Shown here: positions 39,561 to 47,851 of the stretch, piece after piece
How the letters are laid out: each line of letters starts with the position of its first letter
Numbering within the stretch: the stretch's first letter is position 1
Assembly (NCBI RefSeq): GCF_007828045.1
Contig: NZ_VITN01000005.1
Coordinates: 1 to 64,000 of the forward strand
Direction of reading: 5' to 3'
Length of the DNA stretch: 64,000 nt
Source: Nitrospirillum amazonense
GTDB taxonomy: Bacteria > Pseudomonadota > Alphaproteobacteria > Azospirillales > Azospirillaceae
Position numbers and translations under genes: made by a program
Notes under the pieces: model-generated
The model's database searches: none
Told to the model about the DNA's origin: nothing
What the model saw: the letters and a program-made list of their open reading frames with translations, nothing else

Positions 39561-40264
39561 ATCCTTCGAAATCCACCGATTTTTGCGGGGCCCCGTTACT
39601 GGGGTCATCGGCGTGGGCGGCTGTGTAGCATCGCCCGAACCGGCTGGCAACCCTTCTGTTTCATCAAATCGAAAATTTTCTTCCCCGTGCCGCTGACGGG
39701 CGCGGCGGTGCGGGGGAATGAAGCATTTCAATGCAGCGGTGGGGTTCGCCTTCCCTGGTGGCGGGGGCGATACTGGCGACCCGGGGGGCGGCTCACCGCC
39801 TGCGTGAGGGCCGGGGCGCGAAAACAGTCCGCGTCGCTTGGCGCAGGGTAGTCGGGCTTCCGCCCATCGGACGGCGGCGGGACGGACGGCCCGAGACCCG
39901 GAAATAAAGAAGGCCGCGCCTATTGGCGCGGCCTTGAGTTTAGGGAGGAAACGCCCAAGAAGTGCGTTACGACAGAACCACAATCGCGGCCATGTCGCAC
40001 TGCACAATATGCCGATCAGGACCCGCTTGATCAAGCGGAAAATGCATCTCGGCCGAAGAATCTTGATTATTCAGGCTATTGCCTCTGGCCGCTGAAAATC
40101 GGCTTGCCCCAACCGTTGTGCGACGCAACACATTGATTCAAGAGAAGATCGTGTAATTGCGTTACATCGCCAGGGGTCCCCCGGCCCCAATTTTCCGGCC
40201 TTATGGCGCAAACGCAACCACGGCGCCCGCGCCATGACCAGCGGCCTCCCCTACAATCTGGGGC
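39561..40264. other. Long gene-free region downstream of tRNA-Val
   Basis: About 700 bp without a convincing gene. It includes a perfect hairpin AAGGCCGCGCC-TATT-GGCGCGGCCTT at 39910-39935. At 40252-40257 a TACAAT -10-like box lies just before the next start codon. Intergenic DNA beside a tRNA is a common landing place for mobile DNA, and the accessory block starts soon after. Confidence 0.5.
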
Positions 40265-40693
40265 ATGACCGACACGCACCTGATATCCGGCCTGGTGACC
40301 AAGCGAGCCGAGCTGGGCGGCGAGATCGCGAAACTTCGGCGTCAGCTCCAGGCGCTGCTGAACGATCTTGATGCTATCGGCCGGGTTCTCTTGATGGTGG
40401 GCTATGACAAGTCGCCGAATGCCATCAAGCCCATAGAGCGGCGTCCGGGCGGCCACCGCGATCCGTTCACCCATGTGCTAATCGATCTCCTTCGCGAGAC
40501 TGACGGGCCCATGGCCAGCAGCGCGCTTGTCCAACTGGTGATGCGGGCCGAGAACCAGGATGAAAGCGACCACGGCGCCTATCTCAACGCCAACAATGAT
40601 GTGCGCATCGCGCTAAGGCGACTGCGCTCCAAGGGCATCGTCGAACGGCTCGGCGATGGATTGGAGTGCACCTGGCGACTCGCACAACAATGA
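40265..40693 (+). CDS. Hypothetical protein with coiled coil and winged-helix-like domain
   Basis: A 142-residue protein I do not recognise. The first 50 residues form a coiled-coil helix (KRAELGGEIAKLRRQLQALLNDLDAIGRVLL). The C-terminal 75 residues look like a winged helix: FTHVLIDLLRETDGPMASSALVQLVMRAE, then VRIALRRLRSKGIVERLGDGLECTWRLA. This suggests a DNA-binding role. A TACAAT box only 8 nt before the ATG and no clear ribosome site suggest a leaderless message. It lies at the edge of an accessory segment with an IS1595 transposase. Confidence 0.6.
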   Translation: MTDTHLISGLVTKRAELGGEIAKLRRQLQALLNDLDAIGRVLLMVGYDKSPNAIKPIERRPGGHRDPFTHVLIDLLRETDGPMASSALVQLVMRAENQDESDHGAYLNANNDVRIALRRLRSKGIVERLGDGLECTWRLAQQ

Positions 40694-40950
40694 GCATTGC
40701 TCATGGAAATGATTCCGGCACCCATGTCATAGTGCCGGCGCCGTCACCGGGCTTGGTCGCTTGATGACGGCACGCAGTGCGCGTTCACACGGGGTTCCCG
40801 CTATGTCGGGCGGCCCACGGAATACAACACCCTCACACAACGGCGGGTCGCTCCCGGCGTTGGGGAATACGTGGGGCATGTCTCCCTGTGTGCATGCGAC
40901 CAACCGCCCGGCGCCAGCTGGCTGGGGACGGGCAAGCACGGGGATAGGTC

Positions 40951-41247
40951 ATGAAGCGTTTCTTCATTGCGTGCGCTGTCGCCGGCAGCGCAACGGTTAC
41001 TGCTGCCTGGGCGGGAGATGCCCAGCAGAAAATCGAGCTGACCGGCGAACAGGTCGCCCCACCCCTGGATGCTGGGAGCGCTCAGGTGTTCGTCGACTTC
41101 GTCAGGGTCAACAATTTCCAGTGCCGTCATGTGGACTTGGTACGGCGGTGCATCCTGGATCGATGCTTCGAGGTCCGCTGCGACCTTCAATGGACTTATG
41201 AGGTCCGCGAGTTCGCGAGAGGCGGCTATTACATCGTCGTGAAGTAG
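40951..41247 (+). CDS. Small secreted cysteine-containing protein
   Basis: A 98-residue protein with a signal peptide MKRFFIACAVAGSATVTAAWAG and a mature part with four Cys (QCRHVDLVRRCILDRCFEVRCDL), probably forming disulphides in the periplasm. No known family recognised. Its stop lies 6 bp before the end of the oppositely oriented transposase gene, so its end may have been set or altered by the insertion. A short GC-rich gap of 257 bp separates it from the gene before. Confidence 0.5.
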   Translation: MKRFFIACAVAGSATVTAAWAGDAQQKIELTGEQVAPPLDAGSAQVFVDFVRVNNFQCRHVDLVRRCILDRCFEVRCDLQWTYEVREFARGGYYIVVK

Positions 41248-41253
41248 GGAGCC

Positions 41254-42231
41254 TCAGGCCGCGCGCTTCTGCCACCGGCCGGTGAAGTCGATCGACATCG
41301 GCGACCGGCCGGCCTGGCCCACGAGCCGCGAGAATAGAACCCCATTGGGCTGGCGGCGGTGATCCTCCCGCCAGCCCATCTCGGCCGCATATCTTCCCAG
41401 ATAGAGATCGCTGATCTGGTGGTACTGGCCCCACTCGGCGCGCCGCAACCGGCTGAAGAAGCTCTCCGCCTGGTTCGTGCAGGCGTCGTCGTGGCTGTAG
41501 GCGAAGCTGTGGTTGATCTGGCGGATCCGGAACTTGGTGCGCAGTGGTTCCCAGGAATGGGCTTCATCCGTATGCACGGTGGTTCCCTTCTCGACACGGG
41601 CCTTGATGAAATCGGCCGACGCTTCCTCCGTCGGGAAGACGGCGGCGACCGTGCGGCCGCCGCGTTCCCGGATCGCCACCACAACCTTGCGCTTGCCGGT
41701 CTGGTGCTGGGCCAGGCGCCGGTCCTTGCGGTTGGCCTTGTAGTTCGCCGGACGGACATGGCCGCCAACATAGCAGCCGTCCACCTCGACAGTCTCGCCT
41801 GAGCCGCCAACGCTGGCGCCCTTCATCTCCGACGCCATCGCCTCGCGCAGCTTGTGGCAGAGCACCCAGGCGGCCTTGTAGGAGATGTCCATGTCCCGGC
41901 CGAGCTGAAGGGCGCTGATGCCCTTCACGGCGTTCACGAACAGCACGATCGCCGCCAGGTAATCCCGGATCGAGAGCTTATGGTAGGCGAACAGCGTGCC
42001 GCTGGTCGGGCTGAAGTCCTTCCGGCAGGCAGCACAACGGAAGCGCGGAGTCGCGCCTCGCGTCACGTCATAGCACCGACCATTGCCGCAGCAGGGGCAC
42101 ACCGGCGCACCATCGGTGTCCGGCCAGCGCAGACGCTGAAACAGCTTCCACGCATCCGCGTCCGTCAGGGACAGAACAGCCTTCAGGCTGATCGTCCGCG
42201 CGGCGGCAGAAAGGAGGAAGTGTTGGGACAC
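41254..42231 (-). mobile_element. tnpA: IS1595-family transposase (ISXO2-like)
   Basis: A 325-residue transposase of the IS1595 family. A zinc ribbon sits at the N-terminus (CPCCGNGRCYDVTRGATPRFRCAACRKDFSPTSGTLF), then a helix-turn-helix and the ISXO2-type catalytic domain with GETVEVDGCYVGGH, TTVHTDEAHSWEPL and NQAESFFSRLRRAEWGQYHQ, giving the DDE/N residues. It is intact. Start is GTG at 42231. I could not define terminal inverted repeats or target duplications, so element ends are unknown. Upstream and divergent is a DUF6471 gene with shared repeat motifs. Confidence 0.9.
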
Positions 42232-42255
42232 GGGATATCACCAGATGTGATGTTG

Positions 42256-42337
42256 TTACATCGAATATGATGATGTTTAGGCGGTGCCTTGTCAACGGTG
42301 ATTACATCGAATATGGTGATGTTCATACCGAATATGG
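42256..42337 (+). repeat. Repeated CGAATATG motifs between transposase and DUF6471 gene
   Basis: Two copies of a 22-bp sequence, TTACATCGAATATGATGATGTT at 42256-42277 and the same with one change at 42302-42323, plus a shorter third copy ACCGAATATGG at 42327-42337. Each long copy contains ACATC...GATGT arms. They lie in the shared promoter region of the divergent genes and probably bind a regulator. Confidence 0.65.
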
Positions 42338-42344
42338 AGTTGAC

Positions 42345-42572
42345 ATGACTGGAATCGAATGGTCGGAGAGGGCCAAGGCCCTGCTGAAGGCCGAGCTGAA
42401 GCGGCGCAACGTCGGGTATCGCGAGTTGGCAGAGAAGCTTACCGCCATGGGAATCCCGGAGACGGAACGCAACATTGCGAATAAGATCAGCCGTGGGGGA
42501 TTCACGGCGGCGTTCTTACTGCAATGTCTATCAGCTATCGACTGTCATACGCTGCGGCTGTCGGATGGATAG
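42345..42572 (+). CDS. DUF6471 domain protein, likely DNA-binding
   Basis: A 75-residue protein of the DUF6471 type: MTGIEWSERAKALLKAELKRRNVGYRELAEKLTAMGIPETERNIANKISRGGFTAAFLLQCLSAIDCHTLRL. The layout resembles a small Cro-like helix-turn-helix (YRELAEKL ... NKISRGGFTAAFLLQCL). The ATG at 42345 has GGAG 6 nt upstream. Its promoter holds repeated CGAATATG motifs shared with the transposase promoter, so it may regulate itself and transposition. Its 3' end overlaps the start of the following gene by 49 bp in another frame. Confidence 0.75.
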   Translation: MTGIEWSERAKALLKAELKRRNVGYRELAEKLTAMGIPETERNIANKISRGGFTAAFLLQCLSAIDCHTLRLSDG

Positions 42573-43543
42573 GCGCGAACGCATTGTTCGCCCCGATCTC
42601 CTTGGCGTCAGTAATCCAAGATGGGCAACAGCCATCCAAGCCAAGTCGGGACGCTACCAATAGCGAACAGAAAATAGGTAGTGGTGAGCGACCAGGAGAA
42701 AAAGAAGAATCCGGAAGCGCAGAGTATGCGTTTCCAGTTAAGATTATTGAGAGCCCAGATGATGCCGAACGCGCCAGGGAGCGCGAAAATAAATCCAACG
42801 ACCGTGAAGATAAAAGTCTCGAGATGAGTCGGCGGTCTACGGTAGCAGCTGAAGAACAAGCATGGCTTGGTAACTGGCAAACGGTCTCTGGTGGCATTGG
42901 TGCCATTGCTGGTATTGTAGGTGTTGTGCTCGCTTATCTTGCGTTTAAAGCCGCCAGTGATTCCGCGAAGGCCGCTTGGCGGGCAGTCAAAGTTACGGAA
43001 GGTGCAAATAAAATTTCTGAAGAAAACTCCAAAAAGTCTATCGAATTGATGGAGACTGCTCTCATCGAAACCGATAGAGCGTGGATTACCGTTTCCACAA
43101 GTGTCGCTGAACTGACAATGCACCAAGGCTATATAGAAATAAAGGCGAATTATCATATTGAGAATGTCGGCGGGCGAGTTTGTCCATATTATATAAGGAC
43201 TGAAGCGTTTGGTAGTATTGGAGATGTCGCCAAATATACAAACGGCCTCAGGTTTGATGAAACCAATGGCAGCATTATGGGGTTTATTTTTCCAAATAAA
43301 GATAAGATCAGTGGAATAGCCAATCCCACTATTAGCTCCGAAAAAGTCGGCAATTCTTACATCGTGATATGTGTTGTTTACAAGCTGAATGGATTCAATA
43401 ATTTCAGATATACGGCTATGGCTTATAGGGTTGGACATGCGACCAATGGAGGAAACGCTGGGCCGGATGTGGCCGCCCTGCAGAACAATGGTCGGGTTGG
43501 CGCCAAGCTGTCGTGTGTGAATCATCTGTGCATGATAACGTAA
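42524..43543 (+). CDS. Membrane-anchored hypothetical protein, AT-rich cargo gene
   Basis: A 339-residue protein of unknown function in DNA much richer in A+T than its surroundings. A charged, disordered stretch (about 35-110) precedes a membrane helix (SGGIGAIAGIVGVVLAYLAFKA, about 121-142), a coiled coil, and then the motif ETDRAWITVSTSV followed by a beta-rich domain. That order (helix, coiled coil, RAWI/V, beta domain) recurs in uncharacterised membrane proteins of mobile DNA. The start may lie further in, since 42524 has no ribosome site. The last ~25 residues are read from GC-rich flanking DNA, so the natural C-terminus was probably replaced. An opposite-strand frame here is a shadow. 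Confidence 0.6.
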   Translation: MSISYRLSYAAAVGWIGANALFAPISLASVIQDGQQPSKPSRDATNSEQKIGSGERPGEKEESGSAEYAFPVKIIESPDDAERARERENKSNDREDKSLEMSRRSTVAAEEQAWLGNWQTVSGGIGAIAGIVGVVLAYLAFKAASDSAKAAWRAVKVTEGANKISEENSKKSIELMETALIETDRAWITVSTSVAELTMHQGYIEIKANYHIENVGGRVCPYYIRTEAFGSIGDVAKYTNGLRFDETNGSIMGFIFPNKDKISGIANPTISSEKVGNSYIVICVVYKLNGFNNFRYTAMAYRVGHATNGGNAGPDVAALQNNGRVGAKLSCVNHLCMIT

Positions 43544-43663
43544 CAGCTCCTCAGCAACCCTTACATCATCTGCTGGACCACCGACGGCCGGCGCGACGAA
43601 GAGGAAGAGCCCGAGAAGGGCTGAGACGGCTGCGGCCGCCACGCGGTGGAGCGGGCGCCTCAT
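43460..43663 (-). pseudogene. Truncated gene for a secreted protein
   Basis: The minus strand starts with a good ribosome site (GGGAGG) and an ATG at 43663, then a signal peptide MRRPLHRVAAAAVSALLGLF ending about APAVGG, then GC-rich coding sequence DDVRVAEELLRYHAQMIHTRQLGANPTIVLQGGHIRP. At about 43460 base composition changes to AT-rich and the sequence becomes unlike protein of the same kind. It looks like the first ~68 codons of a gene cut by insertion of the AT-rich segment. The remainder is not seen elsewhere in the window. The frame stays open through the insert by chance. Confidence 0.55.
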
Positions 43664-43814
43664 ATCACCGCCCTCCCGCCGCCGGTGGTGTTTGCGCCAT
43701 AAGACCGCAATTTTCTTACACCAATGATATTGACAGCGCTGTCTCCGCCACGCTCTAAGTCGGGTGCGAAAAACGCGCGCGGGCGGGGTTTCCCCCGGGC
43801 GCACACCCTATCTG

Positions 43815-43820
43815 TATAAT
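43815..43820 (+). promoter_or_regulatory. -10 box of the glucokinase gene
   Basis: A consensus TATAAT about 80 nt before the glk start codon. No clear -35 hexamer is seen at the right distance, so activation by another factor is possible. Confidence 0.45.
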
Positions 43821-43900
43821 GGGGTACGCACCCGGCGGCCGGACATAAGGCCGGCCGGGTCGTTGGAATGGGAAGGAAACGGAAAAGGAAGGCGTCACCC

Positions 43901-44896
43901 ATGCAGGGCCTCTCGCTCTTGGCGGACATCGGCGGCACCAACGCCCGGTTTGCCCTCTCCGAATCCTCGGAAACAGCGCCGCACGACGCCCACGCCGCCA
44001 GCATCTCGGGCGTGCGCATCCTGCCCTGTGCCGACTACCCCTCGCTGGAGGCGGCGGCAGAGGCCTATCTGGCGCTGGAAGCGCCGGGCGCCCGGCCCAA
44101 ACAGGCCGCCATCGCCCTGGCGGGTCCCGTGACCGGCGACCGGATCCGCATGACCAACCTGCCGTGGGAATTCTCGATCGACGGCGTGCGCCGCTCGCTG
44201 TCGCTGGACCGGCTGGAGGTCGTCAACGACTTCACCGCCGTGGCCCTGTCCATCCCCGCCCTGGGCGCCAACGACCGGGCGCAGGTGGGGGACGGCGCGC
44301 CTGTGGCGGACGCGCCCATCGCCGTCCTGGGCCCGGGCAGCGGCCTGGGCGTCTCCTCCCTGATCCCGCGCAAGCGCAGCAACGGCCAGCCCGGCTGGAC
44401 CGCGCTGGCCACCGAAGGCGGCCACGTCACCATGGCCCCGGTGAATGACCGGGAGTCGGCCATCCTGGGCGTGCTACGCAAGCAGTTCGACCATGTGTCG
44501 GCGGAGCGCGTGCTGTCCGGCCCCGGCCTGGTCAACCTCTATGAGGCGGTGTGCCTGGCCGATGGCAAGGAGCCGGCGCGCCTGACCGCCGCCCAGGTCA
44601 CGGCCGCCGGCACCCAGCATGCCGGCGATCCCGCCTGCATCGAGGCGCTGGAAACCTTCTGCGGCATGCTGGGCACCGTGGCCGGCAACCTGGCCCTGTC
44701 CATCGGTGCGCGCGGCGGCGTCTACATCGCCGGCGGTATCGCGCCGCGCATCCTGTCCTTCTTCACCCACAGCCGCTTCCGCAAGCGCTTCGTGGAAAAG
44801 GGCCGCATGCGCGACTATCTGGGCCCCATCCCCACCTATGTGGTGACCCACCCGCTGCCGGCCTTCCTGGGCCTGACCGCCAAGCTGGACGGCTGA
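43901..44896 (+). CDS. glk: Glucokinase
   Basis: A 331-residue ROK-unrelated Glk-type hexokinase phosphorylating glucose with ATP. The phosphate loop LADIGGTNARFAL, the sugar-binding LEVVNDFTAVALSIPAL, and AVLGPGSGLGVSSL, TEGGHVTMAPV and GGVYIAGGIAPR complete the active site. ATG at 43901 follows AAGGAAGG; an upstream start would add 11 basic residues. Probably monocistronic with a terminator after it. With the phosphofructokinase at 25 kb it supports some glycolytic hexose use. Confidence 0.95.
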   Translation: MQGLSLLADIGGTNARFALSESSETAPHDAHAASISGVRILPCADYPSLEAAAEAYLALEAPGARPKQAAIALAGPVTGDRIRMTNLPWEFSIDGVRRSLSLDRLEVVNDFTAVALSIPALGANDRAQVGDGAPVADAPIAVLGPGSGLGVSSLIPRKRSNGQPGWTALATEGGHVTMAPVNDRESAILGVLRKQFDHVSAERVLSGPGLVNLYEAVCLADGKEPARLTAAQVTAAGTQHAGDPACIEALETFCGMLGTVAGNLALSIGARGGVYIAGGIAPRILSFFTHSRFRKRFVEKGRMRDYLGPIPTYVVTHPLPAFLGLTAKLDG

Positions 44897-44903
44897 GGAG
44901 ACC

Positions 44904-44936
44904 GAGCGCCACGGACCACCCGCGGCGCTCAGTTTT
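44904..44936 (+). terminator. Terminator of glk
   Basis: GAGCGCC pairs with GGCGCTC across a 13-nt loop and is followed by AGTTTTCTT, 7 bp after the stop codon. Confidence 0.6.
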
Positions 44937-44955
44937 CTTCAAGTCCAAGACAGCG

Positions 44956-45555
44956 TCAGTCCCCCGTCTCGGCATCCTCCGGCGGTGCCTCGCCCCAGCG
45001 GCGCAGGCGGCCGCTGTCGATGTCGAACAGGTCCAGGACGCGGCCGACGGTGTGGTCCACCAACTCGTCCACGCTGTCCGGCCGGATGTATAGGGCCGGC
45101 ACCGGCGGGGCGATGATGGCGCCCATCTCGGCCAGGGCCGTCAGGCTGCGCAGATGGCCCAGGTGCAGCGGCGTCTCGCGCACCATCAGCACCAGGCGCC
45201 GCCGTTCCTTCAGCACCACGTCCGCCGCCCGCGTCAGCAGGCTGGAGGTCACGCCGGTGGCGATCTCGCTCATGGTGCGGATGGAGCAGGGCGCGATGAC
45301 CATGCCCAGGGTACGGAAGCTGCCGCTGGAGATGGCGGCGCCCACGTCGGCGACGGCATGGTTGACGTCGGCCAGGGCCCGCACCTCGGCGGGCTTCAAA
45401 TCCGTCTCATGCGCCAGCGTCATCTCCGCCGACCGGCTCATCACCAGGTGGGTTTCGATGGGTAGGGGGCGCAGGGTTTCCAGCAGGCGCACGCCGTATC
45501 GCACGCCGGAGGCGCCGCTGATGCCGACGATGAGGCGGGAGGGGGCGTTGGTCAT
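44956..45555 (-). CDS. ubiX: Flavin prenyltransferase UbiX
   Basis: A 199-residue UbiX/Pad1 enzyme that attaches a dimethylallyl group to FMN, making the cofactor for the UbiD decarboxylase of ubiquinone synthesis. RLIVGISGASGVRYGVRLLE is the FMN-binding start; SSGSFRTLGMVIAPCSIRTMSEIATGVTSSLLTRAADVVLKERRRLVLMVRETPLHLGHL contains the conserved catalytic and phosphate-binding residues. ATG at 45555 fits the family. ubiD is not in the window. Confidence 0.95.
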   Translation of the reverse strand: MTNAPSRLIVGISGASGVRYGVRLLETLRPLPIETHLVMSRSAEMTLAHETDLKPAEVRALADVNHAVADVGAAISSGSFRTLGMVIAPCSIRTMSEIATGVTSSLLTRAADVVLKERRRLVLMVRETPLHLGHLRSLTALAEMGAIIAPPVPALYIRPDSVDELVDHTVGRVLDLFDIDSGRLRRWGEAPPEDAETGD

Positions 45556-45769
45556 GATGCTGCGATGTAGCGCCGCGCCGCCGCCGCCGTCCACCGGAAT
45601 TGTTTTTGGATGAAACGGCGCCGCGCGGTACGAACCCACCATTATTTCCCGATCGCGAAGGGTCATGTCACGACAGCGGTCTAAAAGCGGCGCCGTCGTG
45701 GACCTATGTTCATGGGCGTGCCGTTAACCATGGCCTTTCAAGCCATCCCCAGAAGGAACGGGTTCGACC

Positions 45770-46858
45770 ATGACCACCACTCCCGATCTTTTCGCGCCCG
45801 CCCATATTGGCGCCATCCCCGTCGCCAACCGCATCGCCATGGCGCCCCTGACGCGTGCCCGCGCCGGCATGGACGGGGTACACACCCCCCTGGCCGTGGA
45901 CTATTACCGCCAGCGCGCCACCGCCGGCTTGATCATCACCGAGGCCACCAACATCTCGCGCCAGGGGCGCGGCTACGCCTACACCCCCGGCATCTACACG
46001 CCGGAGCATGTGACGGCGTGGAAGGCGGTGACGGACGCCGTGCACCAGGCCGGCGGCCACATCGTGCTGCAGCTGTGGCACGTGGGCCGCATCTCCCACA
46101 CCAGCCTGCAGGAGGGCGGGGCCGCCCCGGTGGCGCCCAGCGCCCTGCAAGCTGGCGGTGAGACCTATGTCGAAGGCGGCTTCGCCCAGCCCTCCCCGCC
46201 CCGCGCGCTGGAGACGGCGGAGATCGCCGGCATCATCGACGACTACCGCAATGCCGCCCGCAACGCCAAGGCCGCCGGCTTCGACGGGGTGGAGGTGCAT
46301 TCCGCCAACAACTACCTGCTGGAGCAGTTCATCCGCGACAGCACCAACCATCGCACCGACCGCTACGGCGGCGGCGTGGAGAACCGCACCCGCCTGACGG
46401 TGGAGGTGGCCCAGGCGGTGGCCGAGATCTGGGGATCGGACCGCGTGGGCGTGCGCCTGTCGCCCATCACCCAGGCGGCGGGGAACACGCCGCTGGACAG
46501 CGACCCCAACGGCACCTACGGCTTCCTGGCCGAGCGGCTGGGTGAACTGAACCTGGCCTACCTGCACTGCGTGGAAGGCCAGACGCGCGGCCCCAATGGC
46601 GCCCAGAACTTCGACTTCCAGGCCCTGCGCCGGAAGTTCGGTGGCGGCTACATCGCCAACAACGGCTATGACCGCGACCTGGCGGCCCGCACCATCGCCG
46701 AGGGTCGCGCCGACATGGTGGCCTTCGGCCGCCCCTTCATCGCCAACCCCGACCTGGTGCACCGGCTGAAGACCGGCGCGCCGTTGGCCCAGGCCCCGCA
46801 GGAGGCCTTCTACGGCGGCGGCGCCAAGGGCTACACCGACTGGCCCAGCGCGGCTTGA
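45770..46858 (+). CDS. Old Yellow Enzyme family alkene reductase
   Basis: A 362-residue FMN- and NADPH-dependent ene-reductase (NemA/OYE type) that reduces activated C=C bonds and nitro-esters. The N-terminal LFAPAHIGAIPVANRIAMAPLTRARA, the catalytic pair in GVEVHSANNYLLEQFIRDSTNHRTDRYGG (His and Asn) and the C-terminal GRADMVAFGRPFIANPDLV identify the family. Length is normal. Monocistronic with a strong terminator. NemA-like enzymes are commonly induced by electrophiles, but no NemR-like regulator adjoins it. Confidence 0.94.
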   Translation: MTTTPDLFAPAHIGAIPVANRIAMAPLTRARAGMDGVHTPLAVDYYRQRATAGLIITEATNISRQGRGYAYTPGIYTPEHVTAWKAVTDAVHQAGGHIVLQLWHVGRISHTSLQEGGAAPVAPSALQAGGETYVEGGFAQPSPPRALETAEIAGIIDDYRNAARNAKAAGFDGVEVHSANNYLLEQFIRDSTNHRTDRYGGGVENRTRLTVEVAQAVAEIWGSDRVGVRLSPITQAAGNTPLDSDPNGTYGFLAERLGELNLAYLHCVEGQTRGPNGAQNFDFQALRRKFGGGYIANNGYDRDLAARTIAEGRADMVAFGRPFIANPDLVHRLKTGAPLAQAPQEAFYGGGAKGYTDWPSAA

Positions 46859-46942
46859 CGCCGCTTGCCTCAAACGCCGGCGGGCCATCCGGCATGACAC
46901 CTCATGCCGGTGGGCTTGCCGTGGTACCATTGCCCCAGAACA

Positions 46943-46974
46943 AAAAGGGCGGCCTCTCGCGGGGCCGCCCTTTT
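46943..46974. terminator. Bidirectional terminator between OYE and TrcR genes
   Basis: AAAAGGGCGGCC pairs perfectly with GGCCGCCCTTTT across an 8-nt loop, so it terminates the convergent genes on both strands. Confidence 0.85.
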
Positions 46975-47000
46975 GCTGTATGCGGGATGAGATCAGAGGA

Positions 47001-47636
47001 TCAGTCCTCGATCTCCTCCTCGCGGTCCTCGTCCTCAAGGGCCGCCTGCTCGGCGGCCAGGGCGCGGTCCTCGGCCGTTTCCAGCAGGGTGGTCGTTTCC
47101 AGCTCCGGCTCCGGCAGGCCGCGGCGGGCGCGGGACAGGGCGGCCTCCAGCTCACGCTGGCTGCACAGGCCCAGCAGCACGGGGCTGCGCGGCTTGATGT
47201 TGCTGGTGTTCCAGTGGGTCTTGTCGCGTACCGCGGCGATGGTCGGCTTGGTGGTGCCGATCAGGCGGGAAATGGCGGCGTCCGACAGTTCCGGATGGCT
47301 TTTCAGCAGCCAGGCGATGCCATCGGGCTTGTCGCCGCGCTTGGTCACCGGGGTGTAGCGCGGACCCTTGGAGCGCGCGATCGGCTGCGGCAGGTCGTGG
47401 ATGCGAATCTGCAGCTTCAGGTCCGGGTTCTTCTCGCAGCGCTCGATCTCATCCTTGGTCAACTCGCCGTTGCCCACCGGATCGCGCCCGACCATGCCGA
47501 TCGCCACCTCGCCATCGGCGATGGCCTGCACTTCCAGCGAGTGCATGCCGCAGAACTCGGCGATCTGCTCAAAGGACAGCGCGGTGTTCTCAACCAACCA
47601 GACCGCGGTCGCCTTCGGCATCAAGGGCAGTGCCAT
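47001..47636 (-). CDS. TrcR/DUF1013 family cell-cycle transcription regulator
   Basis: A 211-residue protein of the DUF1013 family, conserved in Alphaproteobacteria and named TrcR for a role as a cell-cycle transcription regulator. It begins MALPLMPKATAVWLVENTALSFEQIAEFCGMHSLEVQAIADGE, with a helix-turn-helix in the first 45 residues. A second helix-turn-helix-like part reads GIAWLLKSHPELSDAAISRLIGTTKPTIAAVRD. The C-terminus is strongly acidic (EDEDREEEIED). ATG at 47636 follows the excellent site AGGAGG. Gene order with a quinone oxidoreductase and DUF1192 upstream recurs in the group, as I recall it. Confidence 0.88.
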   Translation of the reverse strand: MALPLMPKATAVWLVENTALSFEQIAEFCGMHSLEVQAIADGEVAIGMVGRDPVGNGELTKDEIERCEKNPDLKLQIRIHDLPQPIARSKGPRYTPVTKRGDKPDGIAWLLKSHPELSDAAISRLIGTTKPTIAAVRDKTHWNTSNIKPRSPVLLGLCSQRELEAALSRARRGLPEPELETTTLLETAEDRALAAEQAALEDEDREEEIED

Positions 47637-47851
47637 GCTTCCTCCTAACCCGTGGCGGAACGTCCCGCCAACACGCATCAAAACCCGTGAACAAGGTCGC
47701 GAAAAGCAATATCCGCCCGTCGCGCGGGCTGAAGGCCCCACGCAGCCGGACGGAAAACTGTGACGCGTACATGAGCTATATAGAGGCACGCGACGGGCGA
47801 GGCCACGCCTTTTTATGGGCGCGCCTCCCCTTGCCGTAGAGTTTTCCAGAC

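Noticed and set aside
39519..40095. Open frames on both strands in the gap after tRNA-Val
   Set aside because: Their products contain translated terminator sequence and no plausible domain.
42608..43804. Minus-strand open frame of 398 codons with hydrophobic C-terminal stretches resembling a membrane protein
   Set aside because: The hydrophobic parts are antisense of a charged region of the plus-strand protein, which has a coherent domain order. Only the first ~68 codons from 43663 look like real coding sequence.
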